Shown here: positions 55,063 to 64,000 of the stretch, piece after piece
Layout: the number at the start of each line of letters is the position of its first letter
Numbering within the stretch: position 1 is the stretch's first letter
Source of the DNA: Desulfosudis oleivorans
GTDB taxonomy: Bacteria > Desulfobacterota > Desulfobacteria > Desulfobacterales > SURF-7
Reading direction: 5' to 3'
Length of the DNA: 64,000 nt
Assembly: GCA_020723305.1 (NCBI GenBank)
Contig: DYJC01000015.1
Coordinates: forward strand, 1 to 64,000
Notes under the pieces: model-generated
What the model saw: the letters and a program-made list of their open reading frames with translations, nothing else
Database searches by the model: none
What the model was told of the DNA's origin: nothing
Translations under genes and position numbers: made by a program

Positions 55063-56813
55063 TATATCCACTCCAGTCCCAGCTCGCTCGCCTTTTCCGG
55101 AACCGGCATGCCATCCTGATCCAGACCCCGGACCGTGTAATAATCGGAAAGTGACTTCTGAAATGCATTCCTGTCAATGGGCTTGAGGATAGAATCAGAC
55201 AAGTCTGCTTTTTTTTCCATAAAAAACCGGGGCGGCAGATCATCATCCTTTCTTGAAAATCCGTTTTTTGCATTCATCATCCGTTCCTGATAGCAGATCC
55301 GCTCACCGATTTTCAGCAGATCCTGGCCGGTAATACTCTGACCGGTAACAGCCGAAAATACGGATGCATACTCTTCCAGAGATGCAGCGAAAAAAGTGAA
55401 TTTACAGGCTGTCAAAGAGTCCACGACTGCATTGACATCCTCATTGATCTTAATGATCCTGGCTTTTCCGGCAAACTGGAATCGATCCGTAGCCACGGGT
55501 TTTCTTAAAATCTCATGACTGATGGGATAGGCTCTCAAATGACAGGCACCCCTCGTGGACACGGCAAAAGCCAAGGCCATACCCAACGCGCCACGCGGAT
55601 CATAGGCGGACAAATCCTGATTTTTTACCGCAACGGCTGCATCCGGTTTTCCGCAGGATTGCGCATACCTTGCTGATCCCATTCCCAGGTTTGCATATGA
55701 TCCTTTTCCATAAGCAATATCCAGAAGCACTTCCACAATCTTAGCGGAAGAAATCGGATGCCCGCTGATTTCCTGATAGCATGCCAGTGTCGAGGCAGCA
55801 GAGATTGTATCCATCCCCATTTCATTGCAGATCCGGTTTGCCTCCATGACCACCTCCCTGTCATGATTTCCGATCAGCGCGCTGAAATGGGACATGGTTT
55901 CAAACTCCGGTATGGATCTGCCGGTATCCGTTATCTTTTTACATTGCACATGACATCCCCTGCATCCGGTTTTCTTGGGCTGAAACTGTTTGTCATAGGC
56001 ATGGGCATTCATGGATGCTGCATCGGGAAATTTTGTTTTTTGAAAATTGTCCGTTGGCATCATATTCCGGGCATCCATCAGGTCATACAATGCCCCTGTT
56101 CCATACTTGGATATTCCAAACCTGCCGGAAATAACGGGGGATGCCGACATCAGGCGCATGATCTCTTCCCGGGCTTTCTTCAGATTCCCAGGATGGAAAA
56201 TACGGGTTTTCCCGGTTCCTCTGACGGTAATGTATTTCAGGTTTTTTGCGGCAAATATCAAACCCAGGCCATTTCTTCCTGCAGCATAATGTTTGTCTAT
56301 AATAATATTGGAAAACCGGACATTGTTTTCCGCCGCCGGCCCGATGGCAGCCACCGATCCATGACTTTTGAGACCGGCCCATGCTTGAGATGTTGTCATC
56401 CCTCTCATTGCATCCGCAGAAACGATCTGAATGGAAGCATCCTTAATCTCGATGCCCACTGTATTAGAGCTTCTGCCGGTGATGATCATGCCATCCAGCC
56501 CGGCCTTTTTCAATTCCGTACCAAAACGACCGCCAACCGAGCTGTCACCGATGGTTCCGGTAAGGGGTGACCGTGACATGAATGTGCTTCTGCCGGGAGT
56601 GGGAGAGATTGTATGGGTAAGTGGCCCGCAAAAAATCAACACCGGCATTTCCGGATCATCCCAGGCCAAATGGATATGGGGAGCCAGATAGTGACCGGCA
56701 AGGCCACGACCACCTATAAATTTATGGTAAACAGATTGCTCTGGTTCCTCTATTTCCCAGGATTGAGTGGTAAGATCGATTTTCGCTATCTTCCCGCACC
56801 AGCCATACATCAT
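55062..56813 (-). CDS. Aldehyde:ferredoxin oxidoreductase (tungsten, AOR family)
   Basis: A protein of about 583 residues. N-terminal YGWCGKIAKIDLTTQSWEIE and FIGGRGLAGHYLAPHIHLAW, then FCGPLTHTISPTPGRSTFMS, are AOR landmarks. Cluster cysteines are CRGCHVQC in the middle and a fourth in DSLTACKF near residue 470. GRNGLGLIFAAKNLKYITVR is the pterin-binding region. AORs oxidise aldehydes to acids, or reduce acids, with ferredoxin. Start near 56813: the first ATG at 56822 is only 1 bp from AAGGA. Transcribed with the activator upstream and the class II aldolase downstream. Confidence 0.9.
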   Translation of the reverse strand: MMYGWCGKIAKIDLTTQSWEIEEPEQSVYHKFIGGRGLAGHYLAPHIHLAWDDPEMPVLIFCGPLTHTISPTPGRSTFMSRSPLTGTIGDSSVGGRFGTELKKAGLDGMIITGRSSNTVGIEIKDASIQIVSADAMRGMTTSQAWAGLKSHGSVAAIGPAAENNVRFSNIIIDKHYAAGRNGLGLIFAAKNLKYITVRGTGKTRIFHPGNLKKAREEIMRLMSASPVISGRFGISKYGTGALYDLMDARNMMPTDNFQKTKFPDAASMNAHAYDKQFQPKKTGCRGCHVQCKKITDTGRSIPEFETMSHFSALIGNHDREVVMEANRICNEMGMDTISAASTLACYQEISGHPISSAKIVEVLLDIAYGKGSYANLGMGSARYAQSCGKPDAAVAVKNQDLSAYDPRGALGMALAFAVSTRGACHLRAYPISHEILRKPVATDRFQFAGKARIIKINEDVNAVVDSLTACKFTFFAASLEEYASVFSAVTGQSITGQDLLKIGERICYQERMMNAKNGFSRKDDDLPPRFFMEKKADLSDSILKPIDRNAFQKSLSDYYTVRGLDQDGMPVPEKASELGLEWI

Positions 56814-56840
56814 CAAGGACATTCCTTTTCCATTTGTTTC

Positions 56841-58433
56841 CTACTCTCCGACAGCAGACAGATGCATGCCCTGCTGATAAACCGGCTTATGGATACCCAG
56901 CCGTTTCATCCTGGAGGCAAATGTGGAACGGTTTACTCCGGCATCGCGGGCTGCCCATGTCACATTCCAGTGATGCTTCTGAAGAAGATAGAGTGCATAT
57001 CTTTGCTCTACCTCATCCCAGGTAACATTGCCAAAATCCATTCCAACCTTTATACACTCTGTTGGATGTGAATGGGAAGCGTCATTTTTAACAGAAGAAA
57101 ACAAATTTTTAATAACCCGTGGCTGTTTCCGGCTGGTAAACTGAATGGGAAGATCCTGTGGAGTGATATAATCATCATCCGTTGCCACCAGTAAATATCT
57201 CACCAGATTCTCCAGTTCCCGGATATTGCCCGGCCATGGATAGGTCATGAGGCATCTCATGGTTTCCATTGTTCTTTTCTTGGCCGGGATACTGGTTTTA
57301 ATCGATTCCCGGTTCATAAAATGGTTCATCAGAAATGGAATATCCTCCTGCCTCTCCCGTAATGAAGGGAGATCTATGGGCAGGACGGAAAGGCGATAAA
57401 ACAGATCCTCCCTGAACTCACCCATATCAACCAGTTTCTCAATATTTTTATTGGTTGCCGAGATAATCCGGATATCAATTTTTTTTACATGGATTTCACC
57501 CAGGGGTTTGATTTCAGAATTCTGAATCACCCGGAGGATTCGCGCCTGAAGGTTCATGGGCATATCCCCAATCTCATCCAGAAAAACCGTACCCCCTTCT
57601 GCTGCCTCAAAGAGCCCGATTTTATCTTTCACTGCACCGGTAAACGCTCCTTTTTTATACCCGAAAAGTTCACTCTCCAATAGATTTTCCGGTATGGCAC
57701 TGCAATTCTGCACCAGAAACGGTTGATTACTGCGATTGCTGAGACGATGGATTTCACGGGAAACCAGTTCCTTTCCGGTTCCACTTTCACCGGTTATCAA
57801 TACAGGATATTCGGTGCGTGCATAGCTTCGAATCTTTTCCATGCAGCTTTGAAAACAGGGGCTGTGGCCTACCAGCGCTTCATTTCCTCTGATCTCCTCC
57901 AGGGTGTTTTTCAATGCCTGTGTTTCTTCCATCTGTTTGTTGAACAGAATGGCGTTGCTTAATGCCAGAGATCCGATATTCACAAGATCCTGAATATGGC
58001 CAAGGTATCCTGAATCCAGATTGATTCGATCTTTTTCAGGGCTTGTATCAATCAACTGAACAGCCCCATACACTGTATTGTTTCGTAAAAAAAGCGGAAA
58101 ACAGAGAATCAGACGGCTCTTTACAGACAGATGCTCTTCAAACTCCTTATAATGCCGGGGGTCTTGATTGGGATTGGATACCGTCATTTTACCATTCTCG
58201 ATAACCCACCCCACAATGCTCTGCTGATCCTCATGGATTTCAGCACCAAAAAGATTCTCACATTGACGGCCGACCGCCTCAATGCAACGATATTTATTCT
58301 CCTTTTTGATCCAGATTGACCCTCTTTCAACATTCTGAAGTTTTAAAAGGGCGATCAAAAATTTTCGCTGCAACTCACCAGGATCAAGTTCCTCGGAAAA
58401 CGATTTAAATAATTTAAAAGGTTCATTCTCCAT
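56841..58433 (-). CDS. Sigma-54-dependent activator (GAF-AAA+-Fis HTH)
   Basis: A protein of about 530 residues. A GAF domain ([19 protein letters not shown], about residues 10-170) senses a small molecule. The central AAA+ domain has Walker [14 protein letters not shown], the GAFTGA loop in [14 protein letters not shown] and Walker [15 protein letters not shown]. The C-terminal Fis-like helix-turn-helix is [20 protein letters not shown]. There is no receiver domain. The ATG at 58433 after GAGG is preferred, though an ATG 27 bp upstream is possible. It should activate a sigma-54 promoter, probably its own (see 58535-58549). Confidence 0.92.
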   Translation of the reverse strand: MENEPFKLFKSFSEELDPGELQRKFLIALLKLQNVERGSIWIKKENKYRCIEAVGRQCENLFGAEIHEDQQSIVGWVIENGKMTVSNPNQDPRHYKEFEEHLSVKSRLILCFPLFLRNNTVYGAVQLIDTSPEKDRINLDSGYLGHIQDLVNIGSLALSNAILFNKQMEETQALKNTLEEIRGNEALVGHSPCFQSCMEKIRSYARTEYPVLITGESGTGKELVSREIHRLSNRSNQPFLVQNCSAIPENLLESELFGYKKGAFTGAVKDKIGLFEAAEGGTVFLDEIGDMPMNLQARILRVIQNSEIKPLGEIHVKKIDIRIISATNKNIEKLVDMGEFREDLFYRLSVLPIDLPSLRERQEDIPFLMNHFMNRESIKTSIPAKKRTMETMRCLMTYPWPGNIRELENLVRYLLVATDDDYITPQDLPIQFTSRKQPRVIKNLFSSVKNDASHSHPTECIKVGMDFGNVTWDEVEQRYALYLLQKHHWNVTWAARDAGVNRSTFASRMKRLGIHKPVYQQGMHLSAVGE

Positions 58434-58935
58434 TTTGGTATCCTCTTTGGATTCGCGCATATCCATAACCTCATCATAATGTTGAACACATTTATACTGT
58501 TCACCTTTTCGAAATGTTCTATTTGCAGGACTTTGCAAAATAGATACCATGATTCTATTCCAAATGGATTGATTCACCCGGATGATTGCGTAACAGGCAC
58601 GTTAAACCATTTTCAGATCAACACAAAATTGGTTTCTGATGATATCCAGATCATAATTGCCGAAATGCAGGCAAACTGGTGATATATAATCAATAGTGAT
58701 GAAATATAATTAAAGATTTTGAGTTCCTTTCGTCTGTCCGGACTCCTGATATTTTCATTATTATACGGATATCAGTTAATTATATAAAAATAATCCGCCA
58801 TGGCACAGATTATGATTACCTGAATATACACAAATCGTTTTCGTGAACAAAAATGTACATCTTTGTCTGATATCGTGCATGACGGTTCATCGTAAACGAA
58901 AAAAAATGAGTGCCGTCCCCCGAAAGGAGAATAAA
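58434..58935. other. Divergent intergenic region of the sigma-54 operon and the zinc-ribbon gene
   Basis: These 502 bp hold no supported gene; an open frame at 58479-58682 lacks a ribosome site or domain character. The candidate sigma-54 promoter described separately lies at the left end. The right end must hold the promoter of the gene at 58936. The middle is AT-rich with no clear inverted repeats. Confidence 0.5.
58535..58549 (-). promoter_or_regulatory. Candidate sigma-54 (-24/-12) promoter of the activator-AOR operon
   Basis: On the minus strand TGGTATCTATTTTGCA has GG and GC separated by exactly 10 bp, with TTGCA at -12 and TGG-A- at -24; only one core position of TGGCAY differs (C to T). 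It lies about 100 bp upstream of the activator start. This suggests that the operon is transcribed by the sigma-54 holoenzyme and that the activator regulates itself. Confidence 0.45.
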
Positions 58936-59451
58936 ATGAAAGAGATCAATCTGGAAGAATCCAAAATACAGATTCATGAAAAATGGTTTTCCGCCCAGGA
59001 ACTCGCTGAAGAGATTCAAAAAAGAATTCAGAGCGGGGATATGAAGATTGCAGCTTATGCCTCTGCCCTGGAAACCCTCATCATCGCGATGGAGAATGCA
59101 CATGTGATGGATGTTAAGCTGGCAATCTCAAAAGATGAGTATACTCTTCTGAAAAAATTTGGAAAAGGGGATGATGCCGAGTGTATCCGAAAAGCGATTC
59201 GGGTGTTTATCAACCGGAAAAAACAGACTGAAAAATCCGGTCTGGAAGAAAAATATGCAACCATCAGAAACGATGCCCCTGTGAAAAGTGAACCGGATAA
59301 AACCATTGGCAAGTGTATGAAATGCAAGTCATCCATTGAAATACCGCAAGGCACAAACCCGGAAAACATACTGTGTTCAGAATGTATGAATAGTGACAAA
59401 GACGACCTGAACGACAGTCAGGTTAAATTTAAAGATCACTTCCTGGGTTGA
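58936..59451 (+). CDS. Hypothetical protein with C-terminal zinc ribbon
   Basis: A 171-residue cytoplasmic protein I do not recognise. The N-terminal two thirds are helical and charged (EINLEESKIQIHEKWFSAQE, ETLIIAMENAHVMDVKLAIS). A C-terminal two-Cys pair module reads GKCMKCKSSIEIPQGTNPEN and ILCSECMNSD, a rubredoxin-like zinc ribbon. The ATG at 58936 follows AAGGAG; earlier starts in the frame are unlikely. A metal-binding, nucleic-acid or protein adaptor role is possible. It is a single gene. Confidence 0.65.
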   Translation: MKEINLEESKIQIHEKWFSAQELAEEIQKRIQSGDMKIAAYASALETLIIAMENAHVMDVKLAISKDEYTLLKKFGKGDDAECIRKAIRVFINRKKQTEKSGLEEKYATIRNDAPVKSEPDKTIGKCMKCKSSIEIPQGTNPENILCSECMNSDKDDLNDSQVKFKDHFLG

Positions 59452-59517
59452 TAACCGGGTTTTGCAGGGATTTTAGTCGCTAATGAACAGCAAACATAAA
59501 TTGTATAAAACAATTCA

Positions 59518-59546
59518 TTGACACACAGGTGCCCTCCATATATGGT
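59518..59546 (+). promoter_or_regulatory. Putative sigma-70 promoter of the PP-loop gene
   Basis: TTGACA (59518-59523) and TATGGT (59541-59546) are 17 bp apart, leaving a leader of about 75 nt before the GTG at 59627. The -35 is a perfect match and the -10 fair. Confidence 0.45.
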
Positions 59547-59626
59547 ATTATTCTAAAAAAGCAAGGTCTTATCTTAAAAATATTCCACATTTTGCTTGTC
59601 TTTCGGCCTGTCTCTATGGAGGTGTT

Positions 59627-61159
59627 GTGAACTTTGATTATCAGGAAGTAAAAGAGTGGCCATTTTTTTCATGGCTGGTGATTATAAATAAAAACTCTGA
59701 AATCAAAGTTCTGCATGGGTGTGAAGTAGAGACGACAAAAGAATTCTTCTGTGAAGCGGTCTGGGATGGGGAGTTTATAAAAGGAGATTTCGATCAGACG
59801 GAGATTGTTTTTGGATCCGGAGCAAGAATAAGAAACAGTGAAATCCATTTTGTGAGTTCCGGTTCTACCCTTGACAGGCTTCATCATTATATCACCCCGG
59901 CAAATACAATCATCGTATCCAATTCACTGGTTTGCCTGCTGTCTTATCTCGATGAAAAACTGGATCCGACATATGAAAACTATTATTCGGATTTTCTGAG
60001 CATTTCAAAGGGCATAAATCAGTACAAAAATTTTGTTCGGACATTGAGCGATCAAAAAATCAATTTGACCTATTATCAGAACCTGAAATGGGATGGAGAT
60101 AAAATCGTTGCCTGCGAAAAAAAAGAAAAAGAAAAAAATTTCCGCTCTTTTCAAGATTACGATCTTTTTTTACATGAATCCATCGAGAAGATATTCCGCA
60201 ATGCAGATGACCGGAACAGAAAGCTGCCGTTAAAAAAACTGGGAACCATCTCCAGAGGCTATGATTCTCCTACCATTACTGCTTTGGCAAAAAGGAGCGG
60301 ACTGAAGGAAGTCATTGCCTTTGATGAAGACAGAAGAGGAAATAATGACTGTGGAGATGATATTGCACGCTTATTGGGTGTGAGAGCCGTAAAAATTTCA
60401 AGAGAGGCCTGGAAAATGTCTGCATTATCCGAAATCCCCTTTATCGCTGCGGAAGGCCGAGGCGAAGATGTTCAATTTTTCGGAATACCGGATCATTTGA
60501 TCAGAAGCAGCATATTTCTGACAGGATACAATGGGGATAAAGTCTGGCAGAAAGATCCGGAAGAATTTGAGTATTCAGATGAATTGACTAGAACCAGCAT
60601 AGATGGACTGTCTCTTTCAGAATATCGATTATGGAAAGGTTTTATCCATATTCCTGTGCCTTTCATAGGCGCAAGGCAGATACGGCAGATCAAACATGTA
60701 AGCAATCTGGATGAAATGAAACAATGGAATGTTCCGGGCAAATATAACCGGCCGATCTGCCGGAGAATTGTTGAGGGAGCGGGTGTGCCCCGAAATGCTT
60801 TTGGCCGGACAAAACAGCGGACAACCGTAGAACTCTCCCACCGGGGGACGTTTATCACGGAAGATTCCCAAAAAGACTTATATTCATGGCTGAAAAACCA
60901 GAAATCTGTTTTCCGGCAAAAAGGGAAGATCTTCCCGGGAAAAACAGTCAGATTCCTGTCCAATACTTCTAAAAGAATAATGAAAAAAAGTATCGATATG
61001 ACGACAGACTATTTGCATTTTTTTTCTATCGATGCAGCCAGACTGAAACAAAGCGCTTTTTATCAAAAATTGAAATATGATTTCTGGTTTTACTATTTAT
61101 TTCCCTGGGCTGTTGAAAATGCAAAGGCAAAATATAAAGCAAAAGGTTTATCTCAATGA
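59627..61159 (+). CDS. PP-loop protein, asparagine-synthase-like
   Basis: A 510-residue protein starting at GTG after GGAGG. The C-terminal half is an N-type ATP-pyrophosphatase: the PP-loop appears as TISRGYDSPTITALAKRSGL (SGGxDS variant with Arg replacing Gly), followed by EVIAFDEDRRGNNDCGDDIA and LGVRAVKISREAW. The N-terminal half has beta-rich sequence of asparagine-synthase type but no N-terminal cysteine, so no glutaminase activity. It may adenylate a substrate for amidation or condensation, as beta-lactam synthetase does. It is solitary, GC-poor and not among biosynthesis genes. Confidence 0.7.
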   Translation: MNFDYQEVKEWPFFSWLVIINKNSEIKVLHGCEVETTKEFFCEAVWDGEFIKGDFDQTEIVFGSGARIRNSEIHFVSSGSTLDRLHHYITPANTIIVSNSLVCLLSYLDEKLDPTYENYYSDFLSISKGINQYKNFVRTLSDQKINLTYYQNLKWDGDKIVACEKKEKEKNFRSFQDYDLFLHESIEKIFRNADDRNRKLPLKKLGTISRGYDSPTITALAKRSGLKEVIAFDEDRRGNNDCGDDIARLLGVRAVKISREAWKMSALSEIPFIAAEGRGEDVQFFGIPDHLIRSSIFLTGYNGDKVWQKDPEEFEYSDELTRTSIDGLSLSEYRLWKGFIHIPVPFIGARQIRQIKHVSNLDEMKQWNVPGKYNRPICRRIVEGAGVPRNAFGRTKQRTTVELSHRGTFITEDSQKDLYSWLKNQKSVFRQKGKIFPGKTVRFLSNTSKRIMKKSIDMTTDYLHFFSIDAARLKQSAFYQKLKYDFWFYYLFPWAVENAKAKYKAKGLSQ

Positions 61160-61221
61160 TAATCCAGTGAAGAGCGCGGATTGCCTGAACAAGACCGGGA
61201 ATCCTGTTCATAAAAGGTTTT

Positions 61222-61638
61222 TCAAACAGATGCCTTGGATTTCAAGTAAGGCGCTTCTGAAAAAAAAGAACGCAGTATCTCATTAAAGCCAAGGGCTAAC
61301 TCAGTTCTCTCAACCTCATTCTGATCAAACCATTTCAAACACTGTCCTTCGTGAAGAGTAATTTGTTCAATATCCAGGTTGCTCTTTTTCCAGAAGGTGT
61401 ATTCGATCCGGTCCGGAAATTCCATGATGGAAAAAAGTGAAAAATCTTTCAGTTCCAGTTCCATCTCTTCCTTCATTTCCCGAATAATGCTTGCTTCCGG
61501 CGTTTCATCCGGTTCAACATGACCTCCCGGAACATCCCACATGTTTGGAAAAGGGATTGTGGGGATATTATCTCTCAGAAATAACAGAACCCGATGATCA
61601 TCATTAATAAAAATAATACTGCAACCTTTCCGCTTCAT
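61222..61638 (-). CDS. NUDIX hydrolase
   Basis: A 138-residue hydrolase of nucleoside-diphosphate-linked compounds. The NUDIX box is GGHVEPDETPEASIIREMKE followed by EMEL, with REU-x-EE residues present; the final Gly of the consensus is replaced by Glu. The fold continues with IEYTFWKKSNLDIEQITL. It converges on the PP-loop gene and is the gene downstream of the right-edge kinase. Substrate not predictable. Confidence 0.88.
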   Translation of the reverse strand: MKRKGCSIIFINDDHRVLLFLRDNIPTIPFPNMWDVPGGHVEPDETPEASIIREMKEEMELELKDFSLFSIMEFPDRIEYTFWKKSNLDIEQITLHEGQCLKWFDQNEVERTELALGFNEILRSFFSEAPYLKSKASV

Positions 61639-61689
61639 GACTTCCTTGTTATTTAAAAAGGTACTGGCAGGTCCTGACTTGTTTCCAGG

Positions 61690-64000
61690 TCATGACCGGT
61701 GTTTGTCCAGAACCTTGCGGATGGCTTCCGCGATTTCACTCCGTGAAAACGGTTTCATAACAAACTCTTGAATTCCAATGGCATTCGATTTTTCAGGTGT
61801 GATCAGCTGACTGTACCCGGTGCAAAGAATAATGGGAATATCCGGTCTGATTTTGATCAACTCTCTTGCCAGTTCAGCACCTGTCATGCTGGGCATGGTC
61901 ATGTCCGTAATAACCAGGTCAAATTTTTCCGGTTTTTTCCGGAAAACCGTCAGAGCCTTTTTACTGTCTGTTGAAACCGTTACATTATATCCAAGCCGTT
62001 GCAGGATACGTCTGTTCGCATCCACAACAACCTCTTCATCATCCACAAACAGGATGTTTTCATTCCCGGTTGGGGTTTGAACCGAAATACTGGGTTTCAG
62101 AGCGGAAATTGTGCCGTCATCGATTATGGGCAGATAGATTTCAAATATTGAACCTTTCCCCTCTTCACTTTCAACTGTAATGAATCCATCATGATGAATC
62201 ACAACACCATGCACAACCGATAACCCGAGACCTGTTCCCTCACCTGGTCTTTTGGTTGTAAAAAACGGATCAAAAATACGATCCTTTATTTCCGGTCTCA
62301 TTCCACATCCCATATCGCTGACCGATAACCGGACATACCGGCCCGGACGCATATCAGCTTGTGCCAGTGGCTCATCCAGATATACATCTTCGACCTTTAC
62401 CTTGAGTTTGCCTCCTTCTTCAATCATGGCGTGGGCAGCATTGTTGCAGAGATTGATGACCAGTTGCTGAATCTGGGTTGAATCGGCAAGAATCACACTC
62501 ACATCTTCAGCAATATCCTGCTGCATGACGATTGTTGCTGGAAGCATTGCCCGCAGCATTCTGAGCGTTTCTTTTACAATGGAGTTGATCCGGATGGGTT
62601 TTCGCTCAATCTCCGATTCCCTGCTGAATGTGAGGATCTGCTCAATAAGATCTTTTGCCCGGTGGCTACCCTTCAGTACCTGCTTCAGAGAATAGATGGA
62701 GTTGCTGTCTTTCGGCAGATCATCAATGGCAAGTTCCGTATTTAACAATATGGATCCCAGAATATTATTAAAATCATGGGCAATTCCACCGGCCAGGGTT
62801 CCGATGGCTTCCATCTTCTGCACATGGTGAAGCTTTTTCTCCAGCCGGATCTTCTCTTCTTCTGCATGAAGACGGTTTGTAATATCCGTAATAATGGAAA
62901 TAAAACCGATAATATTTCCATTTTTGTCTTTTTTATAATTCCAATCCGATTGCGTATTAATGATGCGACCGTCTTTGGTCAGACACCTGTTGAGAAAAGG
63001 AATGCGAGTCGGTTGTTCCCGGACAAGCGTGGCCAGAAATTCTTTCATTTCCTGCTTTTCCTTTTCCGATACCAGAAGATCAAAAAGAGGTTTTCCGATC
63101 AGTTCCCCGCTTTCATATCCAAAAATATCGTATAATGCTGAATTGGCGAATGTTATTATCCCTTTTGTGGTGATCTCCTGAATTCCATGGGGTATGGTTT
63201 CGACAAGTGTCCGATACCTTTTTTCACTTTCACGCAGCGCCTCTTCCACCCGTTTCCGGTAAGTGATATCAATAGAGGTAATAATCGCACCGCCGGGAAA
63301 GGGGGATATCCGGATATGAAGAAACCGTCCGAAATACGCCTGATCCGTGAACTCTTTTTGGACACCGGATTTCATACACTCCTTTAATTCGTGGAGCATG
63401 TCGATCTTATGCTTCCCGGCATAATCCTTATACATGATATCACCGATATTCGGAAGCCGGCTGTCGGATTGACCTTTTGCCAGATTGTAACCGGTGATCC
63501 GCAATTCTTTATCCACAATAACGGTCTCGATCGGATTATTTTCAAAAAGCGCACGGTATCGCTCTTCACTCTCCCGCAGCGCTTTCTCCATAAAGTTGCG
63601 CTCTTCTATCTCCTTTTTCAGTTTTTCATTAGCCTGAAGCAGTTCAATGGTTCTTTCATGCACATGCAGCTCCAATTTTGCATGCGCCTTCCGAAGCTCC
63701 TCTTCCGCCTTCTTCCTATCGGTCAGATCCCTTGCAAAACTGTTGATACCGGTCAGTTGACGATTCTTATCATACCGGAAATTAATGGCCCAAAGCATAT
63801 GATGTATTGAATTGGTGCTGAAATTGATCTGGCGTATCTCATAGTTCACATTGCGAACCTGATTGTTGATCCACCCTTGAAAATCACGGATCGCCGTATC
63901 CCGATCCTCTGAGTGAACAAATTCAAACATGGATCGGCCGACACACTGCTCCATGCCGACACCGAAAATCCTTTCCGCCACATGATTCACATAAATAAAA
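61690..64000 (-). CDS. PAS hybrid histidine kinase with receiver (5' end outside window)
   Basis: At least 766 residues of a sensor kinase whose frame continues past the right edge: the PAS sequence [13 protein letters not shown] runs through 63990 to the end, so the GTG there is not the start. At least three PAS domains are seen (PAC region [57 protein letters not shown]). HisKA follows ([20 protein letters not shown]), then ATPase motifs ([34 protein letters not shown]). A receiver ([12 protein letters not shown]) ends the protein. No membrane segment is in the visible part. Confidence 0.93.
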   Translation of the reverse strand, partial: FIYVNHVAERIFGVGMEQCVGRSMFEFVHSEDRDTAIRDFQGWINNQVRNVNYEIRQINFSTNSIHHMLWAINFRYDKNRQLTGINSFARDLTDRKKAEEELRKAHAKLELHVHERTIELLQANEKLKKEIEERNFMEKALRESEERYRALFENNPIETVIVDKELRITGYNLAKGQSDSRLPNIGDIMYKDYAGKHKIDMLHELKECMKSGVQKEFTDQAYFGRFLHIRISPFPGGAIITSIDITYRKRVEEALRESEKRYRTLVETIPHGIQEITTKGIITFANSALYDIFGYESGELIGKPLFDLLVSEKEKQEMKEFLATLVREQPTRIPFLNRCLTKDGRIINTQSDWNYKKDKNGNIIGFISIITDITNRLHAEEEKIRLEKKLHHVQKMEAIGTLAGGIAHDFNNILGSILLNTELAIDDLPKDSNSIYSLKQVLKGSHRAKDLIEQILTFSRESEIERKPIRINSIVKETLRMLRAMLPATIVMQQDIAEDVSVILADSTQIQQLVINLCNNAAHAMIEEGGKLKVKVEDVYLDEPLAQADMRPGRYVRLSVSDMGCGMRPEIKDRIFDPFFTTKRPGEGTGLGLSVVHGVVIHHDGFITVESEEGKGSIFEIYLPIIDDGTISALKPSISVQTPTGNENILFVDDEEVVVDANRRILQRLGYNVTVSTDSKKALTVFRKKPEKFDLVITDMTMPSMTGAELARELIKIRPDIPIILCTGYSQLITPEKSNAIGIQEFVMKPFSRSEIAEAIRKVLDKHRS

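Noticed and set aside
58797-58815. TGGCAC followed by ATGATT as a sigma-54 promoter for the gene at 58936
   Set aside because: The -24 block is perfect but the base pair at the -12 position is GA, not GC, so the essential element is missing.

Overview
The window is a stretch of chromosome, about 45-47% GC by eye, from a Gram-negative, anaerobic, probably sulfate-reducing or syntrophic bacterium. Desulfobacterota (Desulfobacterales-like) is the best guess. This is inferred from gene content: two indolepyruvate:ferredoxin oxidoreductase loci, a tungsten aldehyde:ferredoxin oxidoreductase, a glycyl-radical enzyme, a PEP carboxykinase that looks GTP-type, a DUF6178-like protein and many PAS histidine kinases. 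No rRNA, tRNA, CRISPR array or complete insertion sequence was recognised.

Layout. 1-3.0 kb: a minus-strand operon of DHH phosphoesterase, amidohydrolase, shikimate-kinase-like protein and a hydroxyacid dehydrogenase cut short at the left edge. 3.2-4.3 kb: rsgA. 4.4-6.7 kb: an AT-rich toxin-antitoxin island with BrnT/CopG and MazEF pairs, a decayed second MazEF copy, and an ATP-binding regulator gene truncated exactly at a repeat. 7-11 kb: a membrane protein, a 168-bp MITE-like element with target duplication, a serine hydrolase lipoprotein, a REP-like palindrome cluster, truC and a GNAT acetyltransferase. 11-14.8 kb: a GC-richer pair, an O-antigen-ligase/TPR protein and a large lipoprotein. 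14.8-31 kb: iorAB copy 1 with a CGGC protein, cysM, two coupled TetR regulators, the pckG-ampG-DUF6178-LysM operon, rdgB, iorAB copy 2 and a K+ channel. 31-40.5 kb: a SWIM/SNF2 helicase, then a five-gene operon of three periplasmic binding proteins, an Hpt protein and a hybrid histidine kinase.

40.8-46.8 kb: a DUF3187-like outer-membrane protein diverging from a TetR - glycyl-radical enzyme - lipoprotein alpha/beta-hydrolase operon. The radical enzyme carries an N-terminal SCP2-like extension and has no activase beside it. 46.9-51.8 kb: a complete branched-chain amino acid ABC transporter (livK-H-M-G-F). 52-53.9 kb: nadK and class II fructose-bisphosphate aldolase. 53.9-58.6 kb: a sigma-54 activator - aldehyde ferredoxin oxidoreductase - class II aldolase/adducin operon with a candidate -24/-12 promoter. 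58.9-64 kb: a zinc-ribbon protein, a solitary PP-loop (asparagine-synthase-like) protein, a NUDIX hydrolase and a PAS hybrid kinase running off the right edge.

Together the metabolic genes suggest amino-acid use: liv uptake, Ior oxidation of aryl-pyruvates, AOR oxidation of aldehydes, and PEPCK with aldolase for gluconeogenesis. The most promising candidates for undescribed biology are the SCP2-glycyl-radical operon and the binding-protein/phosphorelay operon.
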